From Trichodelitschia bisporula (taxonomy: Eukaryota; Ascomycota; Dothideomycetes; Phaeotrichales; Phaeotrichaceae), in the NCBI GenBank assembly GCA_010356995.1, contig ML996707.1:310001-374000 (forward strand): a DNA stretch of 64,000 bases. The letters run 5' to 3'. The position numbers and the translations under genes are program-made. Numbering within the stretch: the first letter of the stretch is position 1; the number at the start of each line of letters is the position of its first letter. Positions 1 through 11,544 of this stretch are shown here, in pieces. Under the pieces are notes generated by a model. It made no database searches, was not told the DNA's origin, and was given only the letters and a program-made list of their open reading frames with translations.

Positions 1-16
1 CGCCCCACTAGCAGAC

Positions 17-3000
17 ATGCCCGGTCTAGTCCGGAAGTTGCTCATCTTCGCCGCTATCGACGGTCTAGTTCTCCAGCCCGCGCCGCCGCGCAACCATAAA
101 CCCGCGACCGAGCAAGCCATAAAGCTCGCCTACGGCTCAAATGCGATCGCACCGCTGCTAAAGGACCGCCGTGAGGAGGACACGTCTCCAGATGCGCTTG
201 AGGCGCATGGCGTAGTCGGTATGTGCGTCTGAGAGATTTAGGCGGGGGTGCTGATCCTATAGGCTTGTTGAAGGTCGCGTCCGCGTCGTTCCTGATCTCC
301 ATATCCCGCCGTGAGCAGGTCGCGGTCATCCGCGGCAAGCCTGTGTACTGCATCAGTGAGGTCGCGCTTATTCCTCTGTCGTCTCAGGGTGATGCTGCAG
401 AGGCGATTCGGCGCGCGCGAGAGTCGCAGCAGCGGCATGCGAAGAAGGAGGCCAACGAGGATGAGATGCTGAGCTCGAGCTCGGAGGACGAAGCGGAGGA
501 CGACATTTCTATCCCTGACGCACACTCGACAACGTCTTCCCCGCCTCCGGAGAGCGCGCGCGAGGCCCCCAAGACAAAAGTAGCAGAGGATGTTATCGGC
601 AAGAAGGGGGTTTACGGCCGCTTTGCTCAGCGCTGGTTTTCCAAAGCCGGTTGGGCATCTGAAAGCCGTAGGACCCAGGGCATGAGTAGTGAGGAGAATC
701 TTGCAAAAGCTGTCTCGGATGAGAGCGCTGCAGCCCAGGTTGACGCCTCCGAAGCTGCTCCCGTGAAACAGTCCGTGTCTAACGAAGCACCGGAAGAAGT
801 TGCACACGTCGTACAACCCAAGCAGCCAGAGAACGCGTTCATACTGTACCGCACTGCCTATGAAAAACAAGTTTCTAAGCAAAACAGCGAGATCCCTCTT
901 CTTCCGAAGCTGTTGACCGTCACGAAGTTGTTCTTCAGCTCGAAGAACTTCTACTTCTCTTATGAGTACAATTTGTCGAAGACCTTTGCCCAACAAGGAA
1001 ATCAAAACAGTTCAGTGCCGTTGTATAGGGCATATGATTCATTGGTGGGTTACCATTAACCGTTTGATCTCATGCTGACTCTGTAGTTCTTCTGGAATCA
1101 GCATCTCATTTCGCCATTCATAGAGGCAGGCCAGGACAGCTTTGTTCTGCCCCTTATTCAAGGCTTTATCGGCCAGCGCGGGTTTTCCGTCGACACTACG
1201 CCTTCGGATGCCAACTCGATCATCGATGTTCACAACTCCGACGGAGCCATCGCCCTGCAACAGTTGACGCCTTCGAGCGAAGAGCCTGAGCCTAACCTTA
1301 CGCAGCAGCAGAAGGAGGTGAAGGAGAATCCGAATGTGGCCAACTTCTTCCTCACACTCATCTCTCGCCGCTCTGTCAAGCGACCTGGCCTCCGCTACCT
1401 CCGCCGCGGCGTTGACGACGAAGGCAATGCCGCCAACAGCGTGGAGACGGAGCAGATTCTGTCATCGTTGACCTCAGACTCCAAGGATGCCAAAACCTAC
1501 TCCTTCGTTCAGTACCGCGGTTCGATCCCGCTCTTCTTCTCCCAGAGCCCGTACAGCCTAAAGCCAATCCCCGTCTTCCGCGGTTCATTTGAGCAAAATG
1601 CCGCTGCCTTCAAGCTGCATTTCCAACACCTTGCCTCCCGCTACGGCCAAATCCAAGTCGCAAGCCTGGTCGAGAAACACAACACCGAAGGCAAACTAGG
1701 CGAAGCCTTCGAGAAGCACGCCAACGCGCTCAATGAAAGCGGCGGCATCGACGGCCACGGCGCCCAGCTCGGCTTCGAATGGTTTGACTTCCACGCCGTC
1801 TGCCGCGGCATGAAATTCGAGAACGTGTCCCTGCTCTTCGACACCCTGCGCTCCCGTCTCTCTGCCTTTGGCTACACCGTCGTGGAGGCCGATCGCGTGA
1901 TCCAGACGCAATCCGGCGTCCTCCGTACTAACTGCATGGACTGCCTCGACCGCACAAACGTCGTCCAGTCCGCCTGCGCGCGCGACGCCCTCGAGCAGCA
2001 ACTCACGGCTCAGGGCGTGAGCATCGATCTGCACCACGACCCGCGCACGGCGTGGTTCAACGCGCTGTGGGCCGACAACGGTGACGCGGTGTCGCGGCAG
2101 TATGCCGGCACCGCGGCCCTGAAGGGCGACTTCACGCGTACCCGGAAGCGCAATCTCACGGGCGCTCTGACGGATTTCGGGCTCACGCTTACGCGGTACT
2201 ATAATAACCTCGTCAACGACTACTTTGCGCAAGCGGCGATCGATTTCTTGCTTGGCCGCGTGGATGCGAGCATTTTCCAGGATTTTGAGGCCGATATGCG
2301 CGCCCAGGACTATGCGGTTGACCTCAGGACTGTTAGGCAGAATGCGATTGCGACGTGTGGCAAGATTTGCGTTGCGGATGCAAGAGAGGAGGTGCGGGAT
2401 GGGTGGTCGCTGAGAGCACCGGCTAAGGCGGGCACGCTCCGGAGTCTGCCGTTTGATGAATGTGTTGTGCTGCTCACCGGGCAGGCGCTGTATGCTTGTA
2501 GTATGGACTGGGCGACGGAGAAGGTGCGCAGTTTTGAGCGGATTGCATTGGCAGATGTGGAGGGGGTGCAGAAGGGGGTGTATATCACGAGTACCCTTGC
2601 CGGGCGCGAGATGGATGAGGAACGGAATGTGGGGTTTTTGGTTAGGTATAGGGGGGGAGGAGGGGGGTTGACGAGGGTTAATACGCGGAGTTTGGGGAAT
2701 GAGGATGAGGTTGGGGGGGAGGGGAGTGGGAAGGGGAGGGATGGGATGGAGGTGGAGAAGGAGGGGAAGGGAAAGGAGAGTGATGAGGCGAAGGGGAGTA
2801 CTACTGAGGGGAAAGAGGAGCCAAAGAAGACCGACGGCGTCAAGTTCCTCGCCTTCAAGGCCCTCCCCAAGCGGAGCAGCTTCCTCGGCCCCGAGCGCGA
2901 GGGCGAGGATCCGCTCAACGAAGCCGAAGTCGTGAGCAGTATCTGCGAGCAGATCACGCGGGCAGTCAATGAGGTTCGCACGAAAGAAGCGGAGGAGAAC

Positions 3001-3249
3001 CAGCAGGCGGGTGCCGAGCATGGCGTTGCGGTAAACGACAAGGCTGCGGAGAGGAAGCCTGCGATTGATGATACGGCTGCGGCAGCGGCCGGCGCCCCGG
3101 TGGATAAACCGGCTGATGAGGCGAAGGTTGGGGTCAAGCTGCTTACGGTCGAGGAGGCGGATATTATCTCCCTCGCAGATGCGAGGCGTAGCACGGGGTA
3201 CTTGGAGCAGATTGGGCATTCGCTGAAGAAGCTTGTTTGGGCGACGTAG
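17..3249 (+). CDS. SacI-domain phosphoinositide phosphatase with C-terminal hSac2 domain
   Basis: Exons read as 17-218, 263-1044 and 1087-3249 (introns of 44 and 42 bp), giving 1048 residues. The start MPGLVRKLLIF is typical of fungal Sac proteins, and joining exon 1 to 2 restores GLLKVASASFLISISRREQ. The Sac catalytic CX5R motif is seen in RTNCMDCLDRTN (Cys about 611, Arg about 617). After it comes an hSac2-type segment (LPFDECVVLLTGQALYACS onward, about residues 775-840). Members of this family remove phosphates from phosphoinositides on endomembranes; the exact substrate is not visible here. An acidic Ser/Glu-rich insert (about 130-180) splits the N-terminal Sac region, and a low-complexity Gly/Glu/Lys stretch (about 865-910) interrupts the C-terminal part. 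Convergent with the ferric reductase downstream. Family assignment is secure; intron ends are inferred. Confidence 0.9.
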
Positions 3250-3556
3250 GGGGGTGGCTGGGTAGATAGTACATAAACATAACGACGGGAAGGGGAAGGG
3301 GGGGTAATGCTTGCGTACAATCATCGTTCACTGGGTAATCACTTCACAATGCAGTCTGGCACAGATATTTGGTTCGAAGATATCATTCTTTGTCCAGGGC
3401 TCGCGCCCTAAGGTTATTATGCACAGCGGCCTATTCGCCGCACAATCGCAACGCTATGTACAGTTGAACTACAAAGTCCATGGTCCCGGTCCACAGCTCC
3501 ACGCCCGCTATGCAAATCCCACAACAATACAAGGAATATGTACAACCTCTCCTCTC
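3250..3556. other. Convergent 3' intergenic spacer
   Basis: Lies between the stop of the Sac gene (+) and the stop of the ferric reductase (-). It should hold both 3' UTRs and polyadenylation signals; the A/T-richer part around 3330-3560 fits this. No gene or repeat seen. Confidence 0.6.
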
Positions 3557-5452
3557 TCAATAACTAAAAGCCTCCTCCACAAAATCCACAACCCCAACAT
3601 CAACCCTCCGCCTCGCCGCCTGCCTCACCGCATCCGCAAAAGCCCCGGGCCCACACACACTCACCGCCATCGCCCCCTCCCGCTCCAACACCTGCTGATC
3701 AATAATCTTATGTGGATTACACCGCCCAGGCACCATATGCACGCTCCCCGTCTCGGAATGTACCTCCGCCCTGCTCCGCGGCTTCGTCACGTACAGCTCA
3801 ATCCGCAGCACCTGCCTACGCCCGGGTAGACGCAGGATGGCATCCATCCACGGCCTAACCCACTCCAGCGCCTCGGTGTTGGGTACGCTCCACACTAGCA
3901 GCACTTTTCGGGTGGCCACTGTGCCCGCGCCGAAGCCGGAGACCAGTTGCCGCACGATGCTGACTTGGTGTGTTATCCCGACGCCGCCCGCGAACAGGAC
4001 TACCGTGCCGTAGGACCCGAATTTATCGAGCCCGCCATAGGGGCCTTCGACCGCGCCGTACGTGTGGAGAACGCCGCCCGGCGCCGCGGACGCGAGCGCG
4101 TGCATCCGCCCCGTGAGGCCCGTCCGGGCACGCACGATTAGGCTCACCGTCGAGGCGGCCGGCTTGGCGGTTGCGCGGTCCAGGAGCACGGTTGGGTCTT
4201 TGAGTGTCACGACGCTCGTGGCGCGGGGCTTCTCGCCATCGGCCGGGGCCTCAATGTCTTCGGCTTCGCCATGGTGCGGGGTGGTGTCGTTCTCGACCCA
4301 GGCGACACTGAACGGGTGAGATGTAAACCAGCTCAGCGCGGGGATGTACGCGAAGACGTGTGTGCCGGGCGTGTTCGGGAAGGCGCGCGGTAGCGCAAAA
4401 GTCACGCGACACGCATCGCTGGGGAGCGCTTCGATGGTAACGCGTGTCGGGCCGGATCGGCGGGAGTAGTTGAAGTACGCGGTGCGGGCGATGCGGGCTG
4501 CGATTTCGAGGGCGTAGAGGACGATGACGGCTTGCACCCAGGAGACTTGCGGGAGGTGGTCGACGTCCAGGTGGATGTAGATTAGGACGATGGTGGCGAT
4601 GGCCAGGACGCGGTGGCCGACGAGGAAGGCTTCGTAGAAGGCGTGGCGCAGGGGGGACCAGGCTGCGAGGCCCATGATGAGGAGCAGAACCGTTGCGATC
4701 ATGCCGGGCCCGTAGCTGGCGGCGTGTTTGCCCTGCGTCAGGCCGCTCCAGACGGCGGCCCAGTGGCCGGCGGCGACGGTGCTGGCGACCCAGGCGGCGC
4801 TGTGGACTAGGGATTCGGCGATGAAGACGCGGGCTGTCCAGCGGTGGAAGAGGTTGAATGTGTCGTAGGGTGTCTTGAGGATGCGGATTAGGGGGTTGTT
4901 GCGTAGGGCGAAGAGGACGGTGGGGACGAGGTTGAGGGCTGCGAGCATGCCTGTGCGGCCGCGAAGCGAGGCGAGTACGACCATTTTGTCCTGGTGGTAG
5001 GGCAGGGCGACGCAGTACGCGATGTTGCAGGCGGTGTAGGCGACGAGGATGAAGGTGTGTCCACGACCGGGCAGCGTGCCGATGGTTATGGCTTTGCTGA
5101 GCCGGATTTCGTTGTTGTGCCGGATGCTCCAGATGGGCGCGTACATGAAGTGCTTCTTCAGCCATGGCCACCAGGTTGTGCGGTTGTGGGCCCAGAAGAA
5201 TTGGCGTTCTGGGTTGGGAACGGCAGAGATGTGGCGCATCTGGGCGATGATCATGCTTGTCCAACGGAGGAGGAGCGTGAAGAAGATTAGGCCGCAGAAG
5301 CTGATGATCAGGACGTGGGTGTAGAGGAAGTTGCTCTCCTGATCGACGCCGTGGAGACCCGAGGAGAAGGGAAACAGAGTCGAGAAGCCGGTCTGGGACT
5401 CATCGGTGACGTTATCGGTCTCCCCGCGGGGAAGCAGAGGCGCAGGCGCCAT
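3557..5452 (-). CDS. Ferric-chelate reductase (FRE family, flavocytochrome b type)
   Basis: Uninterrupted 631-residue reading frame. The ATG at 5452 was chosen because its context (ACCATGG) is good and it opens on a short Asn-glycosylatable N-terminus; the frame stays open 52 codons upstream but that extension is unlike the family. A first TM segment (about 44-66) is followed by a ferric-reductase transmembrane domain with haem-ligand histidine pairs (H203/H217 in FHRWTARVF...LVHSA and H270-H280/H294 in VGHRV...IYIHLD), an FAD-binding HPFSV motif (379-383), an NAD(P)-binding LFAGGVGITHQVS, and the C-terminal CGPG...VDFVEEAFSY ending typical of fungal FRE proteins. The family transfers electrons from cytosolic NADPH across the plasma membrane to Fe(III) or Cu(II) chelates before uptake. 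No uptake partner lies beside it. A 3.1 kb promoter region lies upstream; I saw no clear SreA-type ATCWGATAA site. Confidence 0.92.
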   Translation of the reverse strand: MAPAPLLPRGETDNVTDESQTGFSTLFPFSSGLHGVDQESNFLYTHVLIISFCGLIFFTLLLRWTSMIIAQMRHISAVPNPERQFFWAHNRTTWWPWLKKHFMYAPIWSIRHNNEIRLSKAITIGTLPGRGHTFILVAYTACNIAYCVALPYHQDKMVVLASLRGRTGMLAALNLVPTVLFALRNNPLIRILKTPYDTFNLFHRWTARVFIAESLVHSAAWVASTVAAGHWAAVWSGLTQGKHAASYGPGMIATVLLLIMGLAAWSPLRHAFYEAFLVGHRVLAIATIVLIYIHLDVDHLPQVSWVQAVIVLYALEIAARIARTAYFNYSRRSGPTRVTIEALPSDACRVTFALPRAFPNTPGTHVFAYIPALSWFTSHPFSVAWVENDTTPHHGEAEDIEAPADGEKPRATSVVTLKDPTVLLDRATAKPAASTVSLIVRARTGLTGRMHALASAAPGGVLHTYGAVEGPYGGLDKFGSYGTVVLFAGGVGITHQVSIVRQLVSGFGAGTVATRKVLLVWSVPNTEALEWVRPWMDAILRLPGRRQVLRIELYVTKPRSRAEVHSETGSVHMVPGRCNPHKIIDQQVLEREGAMAVSVCGPGAFADAVRQAARRRVDVGVVDFVEEAFSY

Positions 5453-8400
5453 GGTAGAATGTGATGTTTGAAGAGAGGCCTCGAAGGCGATCCGAGGTAA
5501 AACGGCCAGAGTTGAAGTAAGCTCGAGACGTGCTAAGCGTTCAGCAGTCAGGTTATGCAGAGAACGACGAGCGTGGTGTGCAAAAGGGGAGAAGGTATGA
5601 GAGTGCATTCGACGTGTTTTGATGGCGAGTGATGTGTGGGGTGTGAAGCGCGTCCGAATGAGTCTGATGATCCAGATGTGGTGAGGTCACAATTGCTGTT
5701 GTGAGTGTTGCCGAGTGGTCTTGGATGTCATTTTGCTCGCTTCGCGTCCACAATAGGAAAGAGTGTCGAATCGGATACAAACGGCCCTCGCCAACCACAC
5801 AGCTATCGATAACCGGACCGGCGACGCAGTCGCTCCTGCTTTCTTGGAGTTGTTAGCAAACATCGGCAGCTGCGGGTATGCACTTATCCTACCAGAAAAA
5901 AAGCTTCGGTTGCAAGTACCCAAAATTCGCGACTCGTGCGCAAGGGTCGGGAATGCAGATGAGGGGTGGTCTAGCCACGGGAATGTATCAAAGGAAAGGT
6001 TCTCTCGAGAATGCCGTAGGCGTAGGACGTATAGATCTTCCGGAAGGGACAGTGAAAGGAAGCTGGTCAAGACACACTCTGATGCACACGGATGGAAGAG
6101 AGCGGAAACGACCGATTCCAGGCTGAGCTGGTAAAAAGTGGCACGACCGACTTCTCCTAGGCTAGCTAGGTAGTCGTAGTTAGAGCAAGGCACACGTACC
6201 AAAAACGAGCGACGAAAAGAAGGAAAAGACGGACGGGTCCAAGGATCATCGGCCAAAAAGGGTCAAGGGACGAAGGGGATCAAGTATTTTACTAGCAAAG
6301 CGTGAACCTCACGCAGGGGCCCGTGGTACGGGGAGGTGATAGCGGGAGACCTCCAAGGCTCAAGGGGGGCACATCTTGCCATTCCCAGCCATACGCGGCT
6401 CGGAGATGCATGTTTCTCTGGTTCGCTACTCGTTAGCATAGTGGACAAGCCTTGCGCCGTTGTGAGGCCCTGGGGTTCGTTTCACGCCTTCCGCCCGGAC
6501 TCTTGGGCCGAAGCATCATGGGATGCCTGTGGGGATACGGGTAATTGTGGGTTTAGCGGTGGTGATGCAGAGGACGTGAGTGGTTGTCGGTGGTTTGTCG
6601 TCCCTTGAATCGCCCCGCCACCCATGCTGTGGCTGAAACTAGCCAGCCTACCGGCCGTGGCGAATGGCAAGGGGAGGCTCTGCCAAGTGGTGGAGGAGAG
6701 CTCGTTCAGTGCTAATCTCGCCACGGTATGTCCTGTTCTGGCTGTTTGTTGATCATCATTGGCGGTGCAGTCTACGGATGGTAATGAACTGCATCTCTCC
6801 TACCACAAGGATAACTGGGAATCTACTTCATGACGTCTCCTCTCCTCTCGCAATGTACGGTATATTTACACTCCTCGCTCACTCACATTCGTTCACATTA
6901 CCCCGGCCCCTCCCGCCCAGGCCACACCCGTTCCTGCATAAGCTCGGGCCATACAGCGGCGCCAGGGCGTCGTCTCCGACACTCTCCCGAAGCCATGGCT
7001 TGAGGGCGCAAGCCTGACTTTGAACCTCACACCTTCAATCATCAAGCTCGAGTCCAAAAAAAAACACCTCGCATCACATTGACACAACCCCCATTCACAA
7101 CCCCATCCCTCCCACAAAGTCCCCGACATCCCACTCCCCGCCTAAAGTCAACCCGGGCCTAGGCTACGGTACATCCAGCGTCCCTGATCGCTAGTTTCAT
7201 CCTAGGGGCTCCGAAGCTTCTGACATGCAGGTCCACGCACGCCCACCGCGAGAGTCATGTTCCCCCATCTCCCTCACAAGCCCGCCCAGCAGCAGTAAGA
7301 AGCATAAATTTAAAAGTGACGCTCACGCCCGCCGATGCAACCCCATACGCTCCCCAGCTCCATAACCGCGCCCAGAAGCGCCCAGTGGCGCACGCCTCCC
7401 ATCCCCGTTTCTTCCTCGTATTTCCCCGCCCGCGCGCCACCGCGCCGAATGGCGAATTCCGGCCGGTAGGGTCGCGCAATCCGTTGGTACATAATCGCCG
7501 CCAGGCGCAATCTCGCCTGCTGAGGATCACGGCTTGATCGTGCATGAGGGCTGGTGAATTGGCCGGTGATAGCTCCGGCGCGGAGAGGCTGTGCTTGATA
7601 ACCGATAAAGAGTGTTGTACTTTGTACTCTGATCTCCTATCGGTAGTTCGCGGGTCGTGGGTGAGATAAGGTGCGGCTCGCATATTGTTTCGCAAATGTT
7701 TAAGGCCGTGCGGGTTGGCTTCGGGATGTAGGAGCATGTCTCACTCTGCCCTACGGGTACAGGAAGAAGGAACAATAGTGGACTCCTCGAACCTTCCGCG
7801 GAGTTTGAAACATTAAGAAGCAACCTCACTCTTAAAAGCATCACCACGACTAAACATACTCTCATCGCATACAATGAAGAAACTCCGCTTGTCTTCGACC
7901 CCGCGTCTTACTGCTGACACTGATGACCCGTCCAACGCACGCCCGTGCGTGTGCTTTCTTCTTCTGCCTGACGACATCCTGCAATCTGTGGAAGCCTCGA
8001 GACGTGTCTGGGCGTGGGGCGGAGTTATGTGCCGCCTTATCTTTGTCTCGACTCCTGATGCTGTACCGAAATCCTGGACATAGCTCCGGAATATCCGCGT
8101 ACTGTGGTAGAGGCTTCGCGAGAGAGGTGGAAATGGGACGGGCGGTACGTCGTTCCTAGCTTCCCCTGGTAATTTCTAGGGGAGATGTTGAGTACTCCAC
8201 GCGCTTAGGGCGTCTAGAATGTACTGCATGTTCTCCTGAATGCTAATCGCAGCCGTGGCGAACTCACATTGTTAGGGGAACGGTCGAGTTGTCAGCGGAA
8301 GTGCTGACGTGCAGCTTGCCTTGAACAAATTCACAGAGTCACGTCACGCCAGGTTTGGTGCACAAGGCTTTTCTGATTTTTTTGTACCACAGGGTTAGCT

Positions 8401-8575
8401 GAGAGGAAGGAGGCTGTATCAAGGCGACTAGCCAGTCATACCAAGCGTCCACACAGCGGACTGAGAACCCTCCATCCAAGCCCGCTAAAGATCAACCTCC
8501 CCCGAGAACGTCGATGAGAAGACCGCAGAGTGAGTTCACCTTTCCCGCTGGTATAATGGACAACCTCCCAATGGC
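5453..8575. other. Gene-free spacer upstream of the ferric reductase
   Basis: About 3.1 kb without a reading frame I would defend. The frames present are short, overlap on both strands and have no recognisable motif. It contains scattered GATA cores (for example near 7590 and 7664) that could serve fungal GATA factors, but none is the full iron-repressor consensus. It presumably includes the promoter of the ferric reductase and the 3' UTR of the orphan gene ending at 8576. Confidence 0.5.
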
Positions 8576-10358
8576 TTAATGGTTGACCTCGTTCTCGAGG
8601 CCAGGCTCGAACTCGATCGCGACCGAGCCATCGCCCCGAGCCATCGCGAGGAGTATCTCACGGGCCGAGGCAGCGGCAGTAAAGGGGACCTCAGCATGCG
8701 GGTACTTGTCGGTGTGTTTCCCGGCGGCACATGCCTGCCGCTCAGCGTCGTCGATCTCACGCCTCTCCATGTCAAGCTCCTCCCGCTCAGCCTTAATCAG
8801 AGCCTTCCGCTCAGCATCAGAGATCCCACACGCCTGAGAAAGATTCCTGATCTTCTCCATGCGAGCCAGATAACACGACCAGTGGGACTCCGAGGTGCCC
8901 CAGGGCCAAGGGATGGAAGGCTGATACTCGCACACCTCCGGATCAGGCTGAGGCTCGGCCTGGGAATCATCTTGCTTGGCGCGCTTGTTCGGCTGATCCG
9001 GGGCTGGGGAAGCCTCGCGCTTGCGCGCTTCAGAGGCGTTAGCTTCCTTACTATCGCGACTCTTTTTGATAACTGCTCCAGGCGTGCGTCCGATGGCCGG
9101 CACCACATTGTGACGATAACGAAAGCAGGAATCCTAGAATCCGGCGGTGGTCGGAGGTTCTGACCTTGTTGGCGACAAGACGGGATGATGGGGTCGAATT
9201 GATGTCGAAGGAAGGTGCCTCCCGGACTAGCTCGGAGGCCATGGTGATGGGAGCCTGCACTCCTTTGCTAACGGAAAGCTTGATGTCGTCAGACTTACGC
9301 TGGCCGGTCTCCTTGGTGGCAGAAGTATCCGGACTGGACGCGACCTCGGTCATGGGACTGACAGTGGAGTCCGCACCGGATTCGACCTCAGTCGTGGGGA
9401 TGATGGTATCACCCGAACCGGATGCGACCTCTGTCGTAGGCATGGCCGTAGGTTCCGGATCGTCGGCGACCTCGGCCAGGAAGATGATAGTTTCGTCCGA
9501 ATCGGACTCAGCATCCGCCATGGCAATGTCCATCGGAGCCGAACCCTCCCTGTCCTCAGCCATGGTACTAACGGCCGAGTCCGAATCATTCGTGATCTCC
9601 ACTACGGGAGTGACCGTAGACTCCGAGCCAGACGCGACCTCAGTCGTGGGCTCAGCAGTGGAGTCCGAACCGGACGCGACGTCAGCCATGTCAGTTTCGG
9701 TAGAAGGCGGATTGACTGGAATCTACAAACAGTAAGCAAAGCCCCTATCTCTAGCGCTCAGGCAACATACTGAAGTCCGATACGTGGCACGAAGGACGGA
9801 GTCAATGACGGGAGCCGGAACGACGCCAAAGTTTGGCATTGTGGCTGGGTTCACGTGAACAATAGTCGTCTGCTGGTGGACGAGCTTGGCATCAGAGTTG
9901 AAGGACAGCGTCGCCTCCAAGGTGACGTTCCGGTGGGTGCCCGCGATGCCCACGATGTCGCCGCGGCGGCGGTGTGGGACGCGCAGCTCGAAGACGCCGT
10001 CTCCGCGCACCTGGAACGGAAGGCCCGTTATGGTGTTAGGCATGTTGGTGCGATGGTTTGAAGCGGGAACGTAGCCGTCCTTTGGCAATGTGGACGGGTG
10101 CGCGTGACGGATGTGCGTCGTGTGCTGGACGACGGTGTTGTGGTCGGCGTGGAAGATCAGCGTCGCTTGCAGCCGGACTGTCCGGTTGGTGCTCGTGATG
10201 AACACCATGTCGCCGATGGTGGGGATGTAGTCGGCTGGGAGGCACAGCTCGAAAACGCCGTCACGGTGCAAGTGGATGGGAGGCGCTTCCCATTCGCGAG
10301 TGGGAGGCGCATGGCAGGCGCCAGTGGGAGGCGCATTCCGGGCGCGAGGGCGAGGCAT
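8576..10358 (-). CDS. Orphan protein with two tandem ~68-residue domains and an S/T/E repeat linker
   Basis: Inferred exons on the minus strand: 10358-9771, 9722-9165 and 9061-8576, about 543 residues. Intron 1 (48 bp, GTATGT...TTGTAG, phase 0) is clear. Intron 2 (103 bp, GTCAGA...AAAAAG) is uncertain, but both flanking frames need joining. Residues about 33-105 and 115-175 are two copies of one domain: both read GVFEL-x2-P ... GD-x-V-x-I ... T-x-R-x-V-x-L-x-ATL-x-F ... TT ... H-x2-P-x-T-x-P ... G-x-VPA. The middle exon encodes 14-residue degenerate repeats of the type TEVASGSxST. The last exon is charged, with a Lys/Glu-rich helix-prone stretch (about 465-490). No family recognised, no signal peptide or TM. 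The start at 10358 opens on a Pro/Arg-rich leader; a longer in-frame N-terminus to 10595 is possible but of odd composition. Confidence 0.55.
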
Positions 10359-10428
10359 GTTGACTGGATCCCGAGTGTTTGCGGGGCGGGACAAGTCGAG
10401 GTTGTCGGGGAGCGAGGTTGAGATTGCT

Positions 10429-10503
10429 GAGTAGCAGATGTCTGTGGATCGCAGTGTACCAGATGACTGTGGATCGCAGAGTAGCAGATGGCTGTGGATC
10501 GCA
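10429..10503. repeat. 25 bp tandem repeat, 3 copies
   Basis: Three consecutive 25 bp units (10429-10453, 10454-10478, 10479-10503) share the core CTGTGGATCGCA and differ at a few positions. They lie 70-145 bp upstream of the ATG of the minus-strand orphan gene, so in its promoter or 5' UTR. Confidence 0.8.
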
Positions 10504-10609
10504 GTGTGCAGTGTGCTGGTGAAGAAGAAGAAGAGGATTGAAGACGGCGAGCTCGAGGTCATGGACAAGGCTGGCGGTCTGCGCATCCTCGCCATTCACT
10601 GGAATTCAC

Positions 10610-10757
10610 CTGGATTTCCGTGTTGGGCAGGTGGGTCTGCTGGAGGTCGCTCTTTCCTCCATGGCCGTCGATACGTATGATCCACTGGATTTCCATGTTG
10701 AGTAGGTGCGTCTGCCGGAGGTTGCTCCTTCCTCCATGGCCATCGATACATGTGGCC
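10610..10757. repeat. 74 bp direct duplication
   Basis: Two adjacent copies (10610-10683 and 10684-10757), each beginning CTGGATTTCC and containing CTTTCCTCCATGGCC or a close variant. Most differences between the copies are C/T or G/A transitions, as expected from deamination or RIP-like decay, though too few to prove it. Confidence 0.7.
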
Positions 10758-11544
10758 TCGTGTGTGCATTAGGGCTTGGCTTGCGGGGGGCGGAGGTGTT
10801 GTTGATGGGAGATTCCTCTCGGAGGTATAAGGCTAGCTGCTACGGGCCCTCGCGGTTCCTGGCGAGCAGAAACTGAGGCTTATATACACATTCCATGGCC
10901 GCAAAGCCGCAACCTAGCACTAGACTCACAGTCAGAGAAGGCACCATTTCAACAACCAAGACTTACGAGAAGCATGCGGATTGCCATACAAACCCCTTCG
11001 TGCTGAACAGCGGCAGTACATGCTCACGCAAACCCCAATCCCACATCACACAAACAACCCAGCATGGCTCTCAAACACTCATATTACGTCCACTACCTCA
11101 TCGCTCATAACACCCCATCTAACTCATACCCATCACCTCATGAGCCCCCCACACACACAAACAAACACATACACACCCTCATAACAAACGTACAATGAAA
11201 AGATAACCCCATCCCGATCTCATAACACCATGCCCCCGCTCAAAGGCGGGTACCCAGAAAAACGCCATCCGTTGGTATACCCCCTCCGTCCCTCAGGGAT
11301 AAAAACGCACAACGCCTCCAAACACCAGAAATCCGTGAGTAAATGCATCTATACATGCAAGGGGGCAGATAACCCATCTAAACGCCGAGCCAAAAACGAG
11401 TAAGAAAGAGTCTAAGGTAATACCGTGCTCGCTGCCTGAGCCGGTTTGGTCTATTATGTCGTCTTAAGGTCGTGGAAAGGTCGGAACTGTAGTAAGGCGA
11501 GCGCGTCTTCGTATCTCAGGCGTGGTTGGTGAGGTCGGGATTGA

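Larger units (their letters stand above)
10359..11544. other. Spacer between the orphan gene and the FYVE gene
   Basis: Contains the two short tandem repeats listed separately and, from about 10880 to 11470, an A/C-rich tract without coding signs (many ACAC and CATA runs). No gene seen. It includes the upstream region of the orphan gene and the 3' UTR of the FYVE gene, both on the minus strand. Confidence 0.5.

Noticed and set aside
5453-5608. 52-codon N-terminal extension of the ferric reductase
   Set aside because: Not expected in the family; the ATG at 5452 has a better context.
8567-8640. tRNA-like A-box (TGGCTTAATGG) on the plus strand
   Set aside because: No matching B-box at the right distance and no acceptor-stem pairing; it overlaps the 3' end of the orphan gene.
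10429-10503. Possible CRISPR-like array
   Set aside because: Three adjacent 25 bp units without spacers in a eukaryotic sequence: a plain tandem repeat.
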